Shown in pieces: positions 27,194 to 39,671 of a stretch of DNA of 64,000 bases; position 1 is the stretch's first letter; each line of letters begins with the position of its first letter. The stretch lies in the NCBI GenBank assembly GCA_016785225.1, contig JAFBJZ010000510.1, forward strand, positions 248,001-312,000. Direction: 5' to 3'. This DNA is from Psettodes erumei. Taxonomy: Eukaryota > Chordata > Actinopteri > Pleuronectiformes > Psettodidae. The position numbers were made by a program, and so were the translations under genes. A model generated the notes under the pieces. It ran no database searches and was not told where the DNA came from. It saw only the letters and a program-made list of their open reading frames with translations.

Positions 27194-30100
27194 CTACTCC
27201 ATTTTGGATCGCTCCATCTTGGTTTTCAGGATTTCCTGTCAAAAGGGAACGCAGATTAATGCATCTACAGTAATGTTATCGTTGTGTTGAATGATAGCAC
27301 AGTAAAGTTCATTAAGAGGAGCATTTTAAATAGACAAAAATGTGACTAAAATCATGAGACTAGCGGGGGGAAGTAAAAGGAGCCTTTACCTCTTCCTCAT
27401 CTAGCATGACAGGGAGAGCTCTGCACAGAGAGAAAAGGGCAGAGTCAGATCAGAGAAGGAGGAGTAAATGCATTCACACAGTGAATGTAATATAATATAA
27501 TATGTAATATGAGGTGCTGTAAGCTGAGATGATTCTGCCATATTAAAAAAAAAAAAAGGCCAATACCTGTCACAGGATATTTTCAGGGCAGTCTCTACCT
27601 CACAGAGATGTCTAAAATTTTACTTACACATCAGCAACGGTTGTAGGAATGTTCTCCTCGACCCACTTTAGGTCTTCATCCTGGCAAAAACAGAGTGTAG
27701 AAATACAAAATGATTACATTATGTGCGGGAAAAAAAAATTGATAAAAGAATGGCAGTCAACACACCTCTTTACTCAGCAGCTTCTGGGAGCCATTAGTGT
27801 CGGGCTTTGAGCCTCTCATCTTCATTCCCTCTGACAAAACAAACAAACAAGAGCCCAGTTGAAATGTCATCAAAGCCCCCAGGGCCAGTGACACCATTAT
27901 AACATAACTAGGTTATCACGTTTTCCATTTATACCATTATATGATTATACAGTAAGATCAACATCTCTCAATGAATCTATTCTCCACGTCTGCATGAACA
28001 GATGTAGATCGTGGCCACGGTGGCTCTGGGTCGTCCTTAGCGGATGTGAGCAGTTGTGAGCAGGCCGAGATTATTTGCAGCTGACTGAATTTGGTTAAAC
28101 ACAGAGCAATTAAGAGCAATTAAAGCATCAGAAAACAGTGTGACTTAAGTGTTTCCACATTTAGCTCGACAAACACTATCTGTTTGCTACACTAAATGTG
28201 GAAATACATTAAGGGTTTGTCACACTTAACGCCGCGTGTGTTGACAAACATGAGGAAAACTGATTTATACTTATTCCTGCAGTGCTTATCGCCCTGGAAT
28301 CCACACTACACCGGTACAGCACTGAGTCACCTCAGTTCAGCTGAAACCACACCTTCAGTGACATTCAGTGAAGCAGCTGTCAGCTAAACTTACAAACAAG
28401 GAGAGCGACAGCGAGCCTCCGAGCTGACTGGACGTGTGGATTGATAGCAAATATTCAAAATGACAACAGTGACATTAAACAAATGCCAGACTAGAATGTT
28501 GACCGCATACCTCTGCCAAGGCCAAACATTTTCCTCCTGCAGATCCAGATTGTGTGGATCTGCGTTAGTCTGCGTAAACTCATAAATCTCAACTCCATAA
28601 ATATGTCTGACTTTTTTTTTTTCTTTTTTTTTTTTTTTTTAAACTTCAAGATCCATAAATTACCACAGAGTTTGACAAAAAGGTCAAGAAATGCCCTGTC
28701 TCGCCATGTTGAGGAAAGTGATAAAAGATTCCAGGATGTGTTCCTTTGACTGGATCTGCACCACAGAGTTCTTCCCTGGGCCACACCACACCCCTTCACC
28801 ATATTTGGTGCAAATGGTTTTTGTACTTTTTGCCTCATCCTGCTGACAAATCAATTAACAAACAAACAACTAACAGACAGAAACATAACCATCCTGGAGA
28901 AGGTAATAATCCATGATAAGGGTGGTGGTATGGTGGGAGTTAGCTGGTACGCTGGGTTGCTGTAGTCTCTGGTTGTCAGGGCATCTGAACTGTGCTAACA
29001 CAACAGCCTGCCTTGTCTATCTGTATCCCAAACAATATCTGATGCAGGTGTCTTCAATAATAACCAACTCCTGGCCAACTCCTTGCGGGTCTTGCAATGG
29101 AAACTAGCAACATGGAAACATGGAAACTTACCAAAAGCTTCATTCAGCATGGGTTCCTTGGCCTCCTCCTCTTCATCGTCTTCATCAATCAGAGGGGAAT
29201 GGGAGAACCTAAGCAGAAAAGAGAAAACAAGCTGAGCCCCAGCTACAAAGAACAGATTTTAACTGTGTGTTTTTAATAGAAGGTTTTGGACTCCAGGGTC
29301 ACCCTGGGTTTCAGCTGGACTCTGACCTCTGGCTGTTAGCGGAGGGCCGCAGCAGCACCATGATGACCAGCAGAATGGTGGAGAACAGGAGGCGCCAAAA
29401 GGCATCGTCAACCCACAAGTCCCTCCAACCCTGTGGAAAGGATAACAACGGGAAAGAGAGAACACAGCGATGGATTTTTATCAAAGCTCACTTTTTCATC
29501 TTTGTATAAACAAGAAACGGAAACCTCATGCAGAGCACGGTGACACCAAACAACTTTCAATCAATAAGAGGAAACAAACTGACCGTCTGGCAGTCTACCA
29601 GCTTGAAGACCTTGGTGGTCCAGATGATGAATATGATGGAGGCTGTGGACACAAAGTAAACACCCATGCCATTTTGATGTCTGTAAACAATATGCAAACA
29701 GCACATGAAACCTCCCACCACTGAAAATAGAATTAGAAACCGAACAAAAAGGTTATCCCAGCCAGAGGGTTGTCAAAAACATAACGGCATTGGCTTTCAA
29801 TACATGACATGGATTTTAATACACTATAGGGCAGATATGATGAAGGACTAGTTTGACATTTTGGGAAATAAACGCCCGTTTCCAAACTTTAAGCTAAAGT
29901 AACCTAACCATCATCTTTTATCCGATTTTCCACAGGTAAAATAAATATTTCACAAAATACTTAATTATCCCTTTCAGCCACAGCTTTTATTACTGCACCT
30001 GCTGTACGTATGCAGTACATCCAAACAATAGAAACAGAAACATGTATTAATCACATAATGTAGCAGGTGTTTCTGAACTAACAGCTCCGCTAATAGTCTC

Positions 30101-33100
30101 AGTTCTCTTTGCAGCTGTGATCATAGACGACATATGGCTGCAACTCACCGACCACAGAGAAGATGAGCGTGTTGGTGAAGTGCTGATACAAAGACAGCTT
30201 CACCACATTTCTGCGGATCTTCAGCAGACGGGTGGTCTGAGACAGACTGATGAAAATGTAGGCGCACGTTAAGGAGAACATGGGCATCTTTAAAAGACTC
30301 ATATCTGCAGCGCTTCTGAAAATGATAATCCCGGTCAGTCTGCTTGAGAAAAGGATATCCACCACATGACACAGGAGTCAATGAGGGAGAGGCTGAGATT
30401 TGCGACCAGGGCGACCGTACCATAGAAACCCTGGAGAAAGAAGACAAGAGTCAGATTTCACAAATGAGACTAACTGTGTGTGTGTGTGTGTGAACATGGC
30501 TACGAGAGCGTGCGGAGAATTATTTAATCATAAGGGAATTGAAAAAGCTTTTTTAAACATAACAAAATGCTTGTGTTAAGATCTGGTGAAGATGCAAGCC
30601 TCCGGCTTTTAGAGCCGCTTCCTGACAAGACACATCTGTTTGCCAAACTCCATCAGCTCTCTCCATGCGTCTCTCTTATCTGATGTTTGTTTGCATAACT
30701 CGGTGTTTTCATGACTTTTTGAACTGAGCTGCAGTGTCTTTGGCTGTGTTTGAAAACCACCCTTAGATCAAATTTGTCATTCCCTATTATCATCACTTGC
30801 CTGCCTCCCGGAGGCGGAATCCCTGCATAACCCTTCTGCCTCTGTCGTCTCCTCTGCTCAAACCAAATTTATTCATGCAGGATGCCTTGAAAGCTGCGCT
30901 CGGCAACATTTTTATGTAAAAATACATCACAATTATTGCCTTCAATCAGCCCGTGGAGGCTACAAGAGATAATGCTCCATCTGCACAAGCTGAAATGCAG
31001 TGGGTCCATAATTTTTGCCCGAATGAAATCCATCCTTGGCCATAGGAAATTAATCTGCAAGACTTAGAGGTGAAGTATAAATGGCTTCCAAAAAGACAGC
31101 AAGAGGCTGTGTCTCTTCAGAAAAACCCAGACCTGATTTCAAATTTTTTATTTAATATATTTTTTGCAATCTACCTAAGCTTCCGAACAGCTGACATGGT
31201 GTACATCTCTTTAAGTGTGTCCAGCTGCTATGTGGGAAACTACTCGCCCTTGTACAGCATTAAATCAGATCACAGCAAAAGGATGAATTCACAGATACAC
31301 CAGCTGCTCCTCTATTGCTATGCTATTACCATGGTAATCTCAGGTGTCACACAAAATCAACGTGGAGTGAAATCCTAGGATTATAAAAGGTTTATAACTC
31401 TAATAATCAATTTATTTCACTGCATAAAAGGGAGCTACTAAGAAAATCAAGAGAAAGTAAGAGGGAACCAATATTTCAGAGTGTGACATCTGTATATCAT
31501 TGGTGGTTAAATAAAAAACATCTGAGGTGATAATGGTTAACTTCTACGTATTGAATCAAGGGTCTGACTGTCACTGGAGTCGGACCAGACTTGGCATCGA
31601 TAACTCCAGATTGGTTAAAAAGAAAAGTTGACACTTACGCCCGTCACTCTCAGCACACCCTCCACAGAGGAGAAAAGCAGGTAGAGAAGCCCAACAGCTA
31701 CCAGCCGGTGCACTGTGGTCCCCAACCTGGGCCTACACAATTACAGAAAAAAAACATTTCAATTTCTACTAACAAATGAGTGAAATAAGAGGTTAGGCAG
31801 TATTTGAAAAATTAAAGACGCCTGCTGGGCAAAACCTGACGATTTTAACGTGATCTTACTTGACTATGCCATAGCCAAGACTGACAATGAGGACCAGAAT
31901 CCGGGCTAAAGATCTTTTGAGCGCAGAGAGCAGCTCAGCAAAAATCACAGCACCTTGAACTGCGAGAGAGAACAAACACACAACACACAAACAGACTAAG
32001 GTAAAGGAGAAACACAAAGAAAAAAAGGCCAACACAAACAAGGAAAGATGGCTAAAATGGACCAACCGTAGTCTCCTTTGTAGCGGATGCTCTGGTACTC
32101 GGAGTAAAACACGGCTTTCTCTAGCATGCCGAGGATGATGACGGCGCCGATCCAGAACTGAATCCGCAGCAGATCCCTCCAATAGCAGGCGCACCAGAAG
32201 AGCCAGAGTGCCCCGAACAGCACATACACAATGCACATTACCATGAAGAACTGTGATGGACAGAAGAAAGAAGAGTTCAGCTGCAGGAAGAGTCTGGGCG
32301 ATCCAGTTTTGAGAACCAATACTGATATTCTCCTCTTAAAAGTGAAAACCATTAATGGCTAAAAGGTCTGTTTGCTCCGGATGATGATGCCCCTAATTCA
32401 TAGAATTTCTATATCAGATTCAGCCGTGCCCATGCAATTTGTGTTTAACACACTTCCTTCAGTACAGTTCACAGTACACACCATCATGAGTGGCCAGTCT
32501 GCTGGGGAGGAGTAGTCATGCGGTCCTTTCATCTCAACTTTCACTGAGGAAGAGAACGGAAGTGAGTCACTTCTGCAGCTATTTGGCCTGCAGCGTAGAT
32601 ATGAAAGATTTTAAGACCTCGAAGGGAAACAAATGCTGTTGATTCTCACTTGTGAAAGCAAAGCTGAGCTGCTCGGCCCCGATGTCTTCGTCCTCAACTC
32701 CGCGAAACAATGGTTGCACTTTAACGATGAACAGATAGGGACTGTCCTCCCAAGCTTTGGCCACTGCGCTGATATCCTGCAGAAAAAAATGTTTGCAAGC
32801 GAAGAATCAGAAGGAATGAGTTCAGCCTATACATGTTAAAATAAATAAATAAAACAAAATTTTTGAAAGGAACTCAGTTTTTGAAAAATATCAGACAGAA
32901 CTAAAGATTTCCAAAAGCGCGCTTCAACATGTGCTCCAGAAAAACATAGATCTAAGGACATTTAATGTTAAAACTAGTAAAAGCATGGCTTACCGGCTTG
33001 TCAGGCCAAATAAAGCTCTGATTTGATGGGTCACTCTAAACAGAACACAGAGAACTCAGTTGATGAACAAACAACACCAACACATAATAATTTAAAAAAA

Positions 33101-36100
33101 TCTTTTGTTAATATATACACATTTACGGCAGTACTGGCCATCGAGACAGCCCACTGGCATTACATTTGCATATGCGTCAGGAGGCTACTTGTGTGACAGT
33201 CGGACAGTGGCTATAATAGCTGAAGTTCTTAGATATAATCAATACAGTCATTACAGTAAACAAGTACCGTACATCGGCGTGATCAGTGACTCACCTTTGG
33301 GCTCGTGAGGGGCTGATACGGGTTGAAGTCAGCATAATATACCTGGGTCAGAAGGAGAAATACATATATACTCCATGTATATACTGTGTGTAGCTGTACT
33401 GAAATGTTCAAATGATTGATTAAATGCATAAAGAAATGCATTAGACAGAAATGTTTATGATGGTAGCTGAAATACCCAGACATCAGAGAGCTGCTGCGCT
33501 GAGGGTAAATTTACGGTATGTACACACTGATGATTAACTGTGCGATGACAACATCTTTGTCCCTTTCAACACACCTTTGGTAAGAAGAGGGAGGAGCAGT
33601 TGTCGAAGTACATGTAGCCCTGACTGTAGAAGCCACTCCAGCCATCTTTCAGCATGTGATCCATACCAAACATGTTCGTCGCTTTGTTGTCCTGCAAGAC
33701 AAAAAGTCAGTTCATTCCCAAAGTTAAATTGATTATGCAACACGTTAAAAAATCTATAACTTTGCATTGAATGTAGACTTGAAAATGACAAATAGGTGAT
33801 CCAACAGTATTTGATGATATAAAAAAAGTGTCATATGACCACCTGTGAATGATTACAGTTGTAAAAGTGAGCTGTTTATATTCAGGTTCCATGGGAAACA
33901 CGCCTAATTTCAGTGTATATTGGGTTCAAGTAATGCAAAGAGAAGGTAAGAGAAGGAAAAAAAGACTAGAAAGAAAAATAATATATCTCAATCTCATGTG
34001 TGGCTTACTTTGCTGCTTACGCAACAGATTGATGGTAAAGCTGCAGATCTGAGCCACACATTAGGTCTTGAGTGCACTTTAATGATGACAACTGGAGAGG
34101 AATGAGCAGATGTTTGAGTGTTGAGGATTAATGAGCCAAACACTTGGCTCCAACCAAGACATTCTAAACTGCACTGGCTGTATCTTTTCTTTTTGGAGGA
34201 AAGTGTTCACAGACTTGCTCACTGCTTTCTTTTTCCTGCCAGAAAAGTGAAGGACAAAGAAGAAAACAATGTCAGCTGCTCTCATTTTGCCATTTCACCT
34301 GCTCCAGGAGAGTTTCTGGAGGCTGAATGTAGTTGACACTGACATTTTAAAAACACATCTGGATGAAAAAGTCCCGATTGGGCTACAGGTGACCTTGACA
34401 TGCTCCCGTGTTTTTTGACCTGACCGCTCCGCTTCAAGACTGACAGCGATGAGCTGAAGTGCATCGAAGCAGCTGAGTTTGAGACGTTTCTGGACAAAAG
34501 AGTCACTGCTGGCACGTGGACGGACGTGGAGCCTGAGGCCATGAAAGCACTTCAGGAAGGACACTGCAGCTGCTCAGACTGACAGACTGCTGCTGCTGAA
34601 TGTGAAACCACATCTGATGATGATGATGATGAGGGTATGAAATGAGCACAAATGCTATGTATTTTTCTCAATTGATCTGTTAATGTTGCTGATATTTAAA
34701 ACCTGATCTGCATTACCAGTATGTGATATTGACATTCAAGGCAAAAACAGCCATCAAGTGACGGAAGCCGACACTCACTGGGGTGTTAAAGACCTCGTTG
34801 TAGCAGACAGAGGAGCGCAGGTACCAGCTGATGTTGAACGCCAGGTTTCTCTCACACGACGCTATGTCACCCTGGACTACAGAGAGAGAAAACACAAGCA
34901 GAGGGTGAGGCGCTGGAGTTTTACACAGAATTAAAAGGTCCCGCTACATGTAAAAGCATTCCAGGAAATACACTTGTAATTGACTTTTTTATGCATGTAC
35001 TGTACCTCATCCTCCCTCGTCTAGTTTTGTTTCTGAACGCAACTTCCGCCACTTCCGTACATCACATCCCTGTATTGCATCCTGGTCTATTTTCTGCTAC
35101 TGTGGGAACAGAATGCAGTATCTCTGCCTTTTATGGATTTCTCACTTGTGGCTGTTAGACGCTGAGGCTTTTTTTTTTTTAGCCTTTTTAGGCTTGGAGA
35201 GAAGAAAGGTCTTTGATTCTGATGAAATGAAACTCAAAACCTGACATTTTACCATAAAATTTTATTCTCTACAGGCAAACTCCATCGCAGCGGTGCTGAA
35301 TATATAATAATGTAGGGTGTGTCTAGTGATTTATCTGCAAGAATGAAAACCACTTCACCAATAAATAAACTGATTCCGTGGAAAAATGAATGATATTTAC
35401 TGTGTATTTCCTGCACTGCTTTTAAAACCATTCACAAAATTAGCATCGGTCAGGTAATGTCACGACAAACTGTGGAATAACCGTAACACAATGTGAAAAC
35501 AAGAAGCATGCGTGATTCTACGCAGAGAGCCCCGTGCAGGGGAAAAACAAGATTTTTTCCACCACGATGCTGCGACTCATCTGTGCGGAGCAGATATGAT
35601 GCTTTCCAGCATTACGTATCTTTTTTTTTACGCTGCCATGATTGTTCGCAGTGCCTAGAGCTTCCCTGTGCAGGCTTTCCAGGAACATCTGCCCTGCAGG
35701 TTACGGGACACTGGGCTTATCCGTCGTGTTTGGAGGTTCGCCAGTGAGAACCACAAACACATGGTGGGACATTCGTTTCAGCTGAACAGTGCCACTCCAG
35801 ATGTTAAACCCAACTACTATGCCACATCCTCTGTGCTGAGTCTGGAACATGAAAATTACAACATCTGGCATTCTCAAAGTGAGATAGTATGGATTTTTTT
35901 TGTTCTTGTGATAGTGGAGTTACTGCTTTTTTGTTGTTGTTGTCAGTTAAAATAGAAGAAAGGAAAAAGGGGCTTTCTGTAAATAACAAATTGACCTGTT
36001 TTACCCATGTATTTTGCAGCTCAAAACCTGCACTGGGTAAAATACACTTGACACATTCCAACTGTGGTTTATTTAAGCATTTTAATTAAGGTACTTGATG

Positions 36101-38139
36101 GGACTCTTGAGGATGTTCTTGAGAGTCAATTAAGTGTTATTTTTCTGTGACTCAGAGCTTGCCTGGCACCACCCAAATGAGTGCCTTGTTGTAAATGTTC
36201 CAGCTACTAGATCAACGATCTTTGCACTTTGTATTTTAATATCATCATTATTGAGGCCTACATCTTTAAGGAAGATGTGGGAAGAAGCCTGGGGGGAAAT
36301 GGCAGCCTAATTGTCAGCATAAATGATTCCCAGGAGAGGTCAGATTACTTACACTTCATGAAGATGGTGGTATTGGCGTACAGCGTTTTCTGAAACACAA
36401 CATTTTGCGTCTGAAAATACATAAAGGCAAATCAGTTAGTAAAAACTACACCACGGGTGTGCAAAACACACACAGAAGGTATTAACTACGACATCCTTAA
36501 TTAGTAGAAAATCTTAAGCTTCAAAATAAATGACCATGCTGTCAACAAAAACACATCTTTTTGTGCCTACAGATCACAGCTGCAGACTCAGTGAAATGCT
36601 GGTGTAAAGGGAAGATAAATGTCGAGGAAAGTCAGTGGCTGAGGAGCAAGCTTGCGACTGGCAGGTCGCTGTTCCTGGGCAGGCAGGATTCAATCTGGGT
36701 GGGAAAACCTCTCATCAACACCAGTGTGGTACCGATGAGCAGTGGGCCCTTAATGTCAACCTCTCCACCATTGCTGCTCAGTGGCCGGCTGGCTGGCTCC
36801 CACTGTGGCTGCATTGGGCAGCTTCCGGATTGTGAATGTTTGCAGCTGTGTGTGCGATCAGGGCGTACCTGTACATACGATACCTTGCAGTGAAAATACC
36901 CTGTATTAACAAAGTGCTTTTTAAAGAGTCATTTCCTGCTGGCCCGGACGCGCTATTTTAGGGTCTGGGTCCAGTTGATTGCACGTTAATGCACGTTAAT
37001 GCTGACATAAGCAGACAAAACTGTAAAGTATAGAAATGATAGAGTTGTTTTGCGAGCGAGGTGTCACACAGTGTAGGAATGACTTATTATATATATATAT
37101 TTTTTGATGTGTACATGTTAGAGTATTATAGCTCTGCTAACACAGTCACAATGCAGGGCTAGCTAACAGTTTACCAACCATACTGTCTGCTGGCAGTGGT
37201 AGGCAAGCAGAAAGTGCATAATATATATAATCATTATTATTAATTGCTGAATTTAAAAGTAATATCCCAGTGGTCACAATGGCGGGACCAGTGATCATCA
37301 AAAGAGATATAAACAGATATAACTTATTGTCAACCCTCTACATTCATAACCTACAGAGAGGGTTCACTGCTTATGTTAAATCCAACCAAAAAACTAATCT
37401 TCACAGTAGCTTCTTCTGTTATGCACCAAAGTGCCCTCAACAGCGTAACTGACAGAATGGCCATCTTTTATCTATAACTTTTTATTTGCACAGTAGGAGC
37501 CATTACTTAGGTCTATGTATTTACGACTACTGATCCCGCATCAAGTGTGTAGATTTAACAGGGGGCAGGGGAAAGCTCTATGGGCACAGGTGCAGCATAG
37601 CAGCTCATCATGCATGGGGTTCAACGGGAGCCGGCGCGTTCATTTCTCTCATTTACCGCTTGCATTGCCAAGCCCGTCATCATATAATGCAAGTTAAAAG
37701 TTGTTAGCTCACTTATTCTTCTGCAACTCATTTGCAAATAATACTATGTGCTGCATCCGCTGAATACCACTGGTAGCATATAGGAGTTGTCTCGCTATGG
37801 AGGTAATGCCACGATAGAGGAGGATTTTAAAGTAGCGTGGTGTACGAAGCAGACGCGCGTCTTGTCAGACAGCAGAAACTCGACCTGTCAGTGCGCATCG
37901 TGTGTATGACAGGTACCACACAGCTGCTGCACGGGAGCTAGTTAGCTAACCCGGCTAACAGCCGCTGCTGTCGTAGATTTAGCCCGACAGTCAATCGTTA
38001 ACAGCGTTACAAACGTTCGCGTTGAAGGGGACACACTGACCGGGTTGATGTCCACGCTCCATACGGAGACCTCTGCCGCTGTCCCGAGACGGAAAACTGA
38101 CACAAAAAGCAGCAAGCATGACCGACGTACATCGAGCAT
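27194..38139 (-). CDS. tmem87a: TMEM87A, Golgi seven-transmembrane protein, complete, 20 exons
   Basis: Golgi-associated membrane protein with a lumenal N-terminal domain followed by a seven-helix GPCR-like fold; roles in endosome-to-Golgi transport and mechano- or ion-conductance have been proposed. Exons in transcript order: 38139-38041, 36410-36353, 34876-34779, 33691-33575, 33342-33295, 33035-32994, 32776-32650, 32543-32482, 32250-32067, 31959-31860, 31732-31639, 30430-30359, 30257-30149, 29642-29584, 29430-29327, 29208-29132, 27830-27766, 27680-27628, 27420-27390, 27235-27194. They total 1,641 nt, or 546 aa (human 555). The first exon has a hydrophobic signal peptide (SCLLLFVSVFRLG). Seven hydrophobic helices start near residue 218 (FFMVMCIVYVLFGALWLFW) and end with LLFSTILLVIMVLLRP. 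The tail is acidic (DEDDEEEEAKEPML) and ends MERSKME. The exon 12/13 junction uses AT-AC ends. Assignment to tmem87a rather than tmem87b rests on synteny and similarity. Confidence 0.95.
30258..30358 (-). other. tmem87a: U12-type AT-AC intron in tmem87a (intron 12, 101 bp)
   Basis: On the minus strand exon 12 ends in Trp-Trp codons and the intron opens ATATCCTTTT, the minor-spliceosome 5' splice-site consensus. It closes CGCCTAC, an AC terminus, just before ATTTTCATC (Ile-Phe-Ile). A branch site TCCTTAAC lies at 68-75 of the 30,200s (plus-strand complement 30268-30275), its adenosine about 11 nt from the acceptor. Joining here gives WWIFISLSQT, matching human WWIFISLTQT. The nearby GT donor and AG acceptor would bring in a stop codon. 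Confidence 0.93.
30475..30492 (+). repeat. (GT)n microsatellite in tmem87a intron 11
   Basis: About nine GT units, some 45 bp beyond the acceptor side of exon 12. Confidence 0.9.
34615..34632 (+). repeat. (GAT)n trinucleotide repeat in tmem87a intron 2
   Basis: Six GAT/TGA units directly after an exon-like open patch at 34424-34582. Confidence 0.9.
36560..36890 (+). mobile_element. tRNA-derived SINE-like element in tmem87a intron 1
   Basis: The sequence has an A-box-like TGGCTGAGGAGC at 36636-36647 and a B-box-like GGTCGCTGTTCC at 36664-36675, about the spacing of a Pol III internal promoter. It is more GC-rich than the intron around it, as a recent insertion would be. It is followed by a unique-looking body. 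I see no clear target-site duplication or oligo-A tail, so the family and exact ends are uncertain. Confidence 0.45.
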
Positions 38140-38260
38140 CTTCGTTAGAGCATCTATTACAGGTCTGACTCTTATCCTCCTCCAGTTCCGGGGGCGGGGG
38201 GCTCCTTGTAATTCACATTACCATCGCTAGAGGGCAGGAAACGTGACATTGATATACAGT
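38140..38260 (-). promoter_or_regulatory. tmem87a: tmem87a promoter-proximal region with GC box and CTCF-like core
   Basis: Immediately upstream of the tmem87a ATG (38137-38139) is a GC box, GGGGCGGGG, at about 38191-38199. CTAGAGGGCAG at 38227-38237 fits the core of the CTCF consensus. There is no TATA box. Both assignments rest on motif matching only. Confidence 0.4.
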
Positions 38261-39030
38261 ATGTTCAACAAGCAGTCAAATTAATTTTGTTATTTTGTGT
38301 TATTAAGTGTCTGCTTATGGAAATACATGTGAAAAAAAATCTATAAATTTTTATGAAATTTTGTAGAAAGTCATGCTACAGGAACAGATGTAATATGTTT
38401 CGGTATTTTTAGATTTTGAATTTGCAAGGTATGAAACTTTTTTTGCTTTTAGTTTTATTATGCTAGTCTATCTAAAAAAAATAGAATATGGGGATATTTT
38501 TTCGTAATTTAAAAAGGTAACCTTTCATATGTGCTAAATTCATGACATGAAATAGTTCAGGTTTTTTGTTTTAATTTTTGATTACTGTGTACTGTTATTT
38601 ATAGCTTCTGAATATCAGAAATACTGTATCTCAATTATTTCCTACAATCAATCCAAAAAGGATTTACAGCACAGAAATATGCATCTTCTGAAACGTAATA
38701 CGCTCTGTACTTTACCACGAATAACTCCATTTTTTTGTTTGGTTTTTTTTTTAGATGCAATAGCACTATGGGGCTACATTCTAGCTATAATATAGCACTA
38801 ATAAAGCAATGTTAATACGTACTTATGTTGGGATTTTACTTTGAAAATTTAAATCGGATATTCATTTTGTGGTAGTGTTTTGGTTAGTGTTGCCAGGTGT
38901 ACGATAATTATCGTATTTGCATGATAATTTTGCCCTCTGTACGATGTACGATCAATAAATCAAATATACGATACGACCATTCCGTCAATGTGTGCAACTG
39001 TCTATCGGAGTTTTTTGTGAACCTTGAACC
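38261..39030. other. AT-rich intergenic DNA between divergent tmem87a and ganc
   Basis: About 770 bp of AT-rich non-coding DNA. From 38887 onwards it shares the start GTGTTGCCAGGTG, and a TACGATAATTATCGTA palindrome related in sequence to the repeat arms, with the foldback element that follows. This suggests it contains a third, partial copy of the same repeat. I see no exon. Confidence 0.5.
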
Positions 39031-39542
39031 TTTCTAAACGTGAGCTACGAGTGACGTATATGCGTTTGCCTCAGAACAACGGCCATGATTGGCTGAATAG
39101 TCCGCTGCGCCCGCCCCATGAGTGAGGAAAAGAGAAAAAAAGAAATGAAGAAGAAGCAGAGCCGGTCTGGATTGGTTATGACGGGTGACGATAATTTCCC
39201 TCAAAATACGACAATTTTATGTCTCTGGTACGATAATTCTACATTTCTCAATTGGCAACACCGACTGCAAGGAAGCGACCACTTGCAGGATGTGACGATA
39301 ACACCAAAACCAGTGTTGCCAGGTGAGAAATGTAGGATTATCGTACCAGAGACATACAATTATCGCATTTTGAGGGAAATTATCGTCACCCGTCATAACA
39401 ATCCAGACCGGCTCTGCTTCTTCATTTCTTTTTTCTTCTTCTTTTCCTCACTCATGGGGCGGACGCAGCGGACTATTCAGCCAATCATGGCCGTTGTTCT
39501 GAGGCAAACGCATACACGTCACTCGTAGCTCACATTTAGAAA
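39031..39542. repeat. Long inverted repeat (foldback element), about 230-bp arms, 51-bp spacer
   Basis: The left arm 39031-39261 and right arm 39313-39542 are reverse complements with few mismatches. Paired landmarks include TTTCTAAACGTGAGCTACGAG against its complement ending at 39542, CCATGATTGGCTGAAT against ATTCAGCCAATCATGG, and GGCAACAC at 39254-39261 against GTGTTGCC at 39313-39320. The spacer is 39262-39312. Each arm has a CCAAT box (39088-39092 inverted, 39481-39485 direct) and a TGACGT/ACGTCA core. An open frame starting at 39118 runs through part of the palindrome but matches nothing I know. The right arm ends 129 bp before the ganc ATG. Confidence 0.9.
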
Positions 39543-39671
39543 AAGCACTTTTCTGTCGGTCTGGCAGGGCCATACTTAATGTTTACACTGTAAAATAAGG
39601 AAGTTATGCTAAATCGAAAAGATAACCATCGACTGTGAACGGCTGTTTTTTTAAGTTAATGTCTGCTCGAA

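Noticed and set aside
30250..30365. Ordinary GT-AG splicing for tmem87a exons 12/13 (GTGGAT donor, AAAG acceptor)
   Set aside because: It produces a stop codon at the junction and breaks the conserved WWIFISL helix; the AT-AC solution fits perfectly.
36343..36410. Donor two bases earlier (GTGTAA) for tmem87a exon 2
   Set aside because: Only the GTAAGT donor keeps phase with exon 3 and gives MKFQGD, like human LKFDGE.
39118..39528. 136-codon frame across the palindrome
   Set aside because: It reads through both arms and the spacer. The lysine-rich start is low complexity, and the second half is simply the reverse complement of the first.
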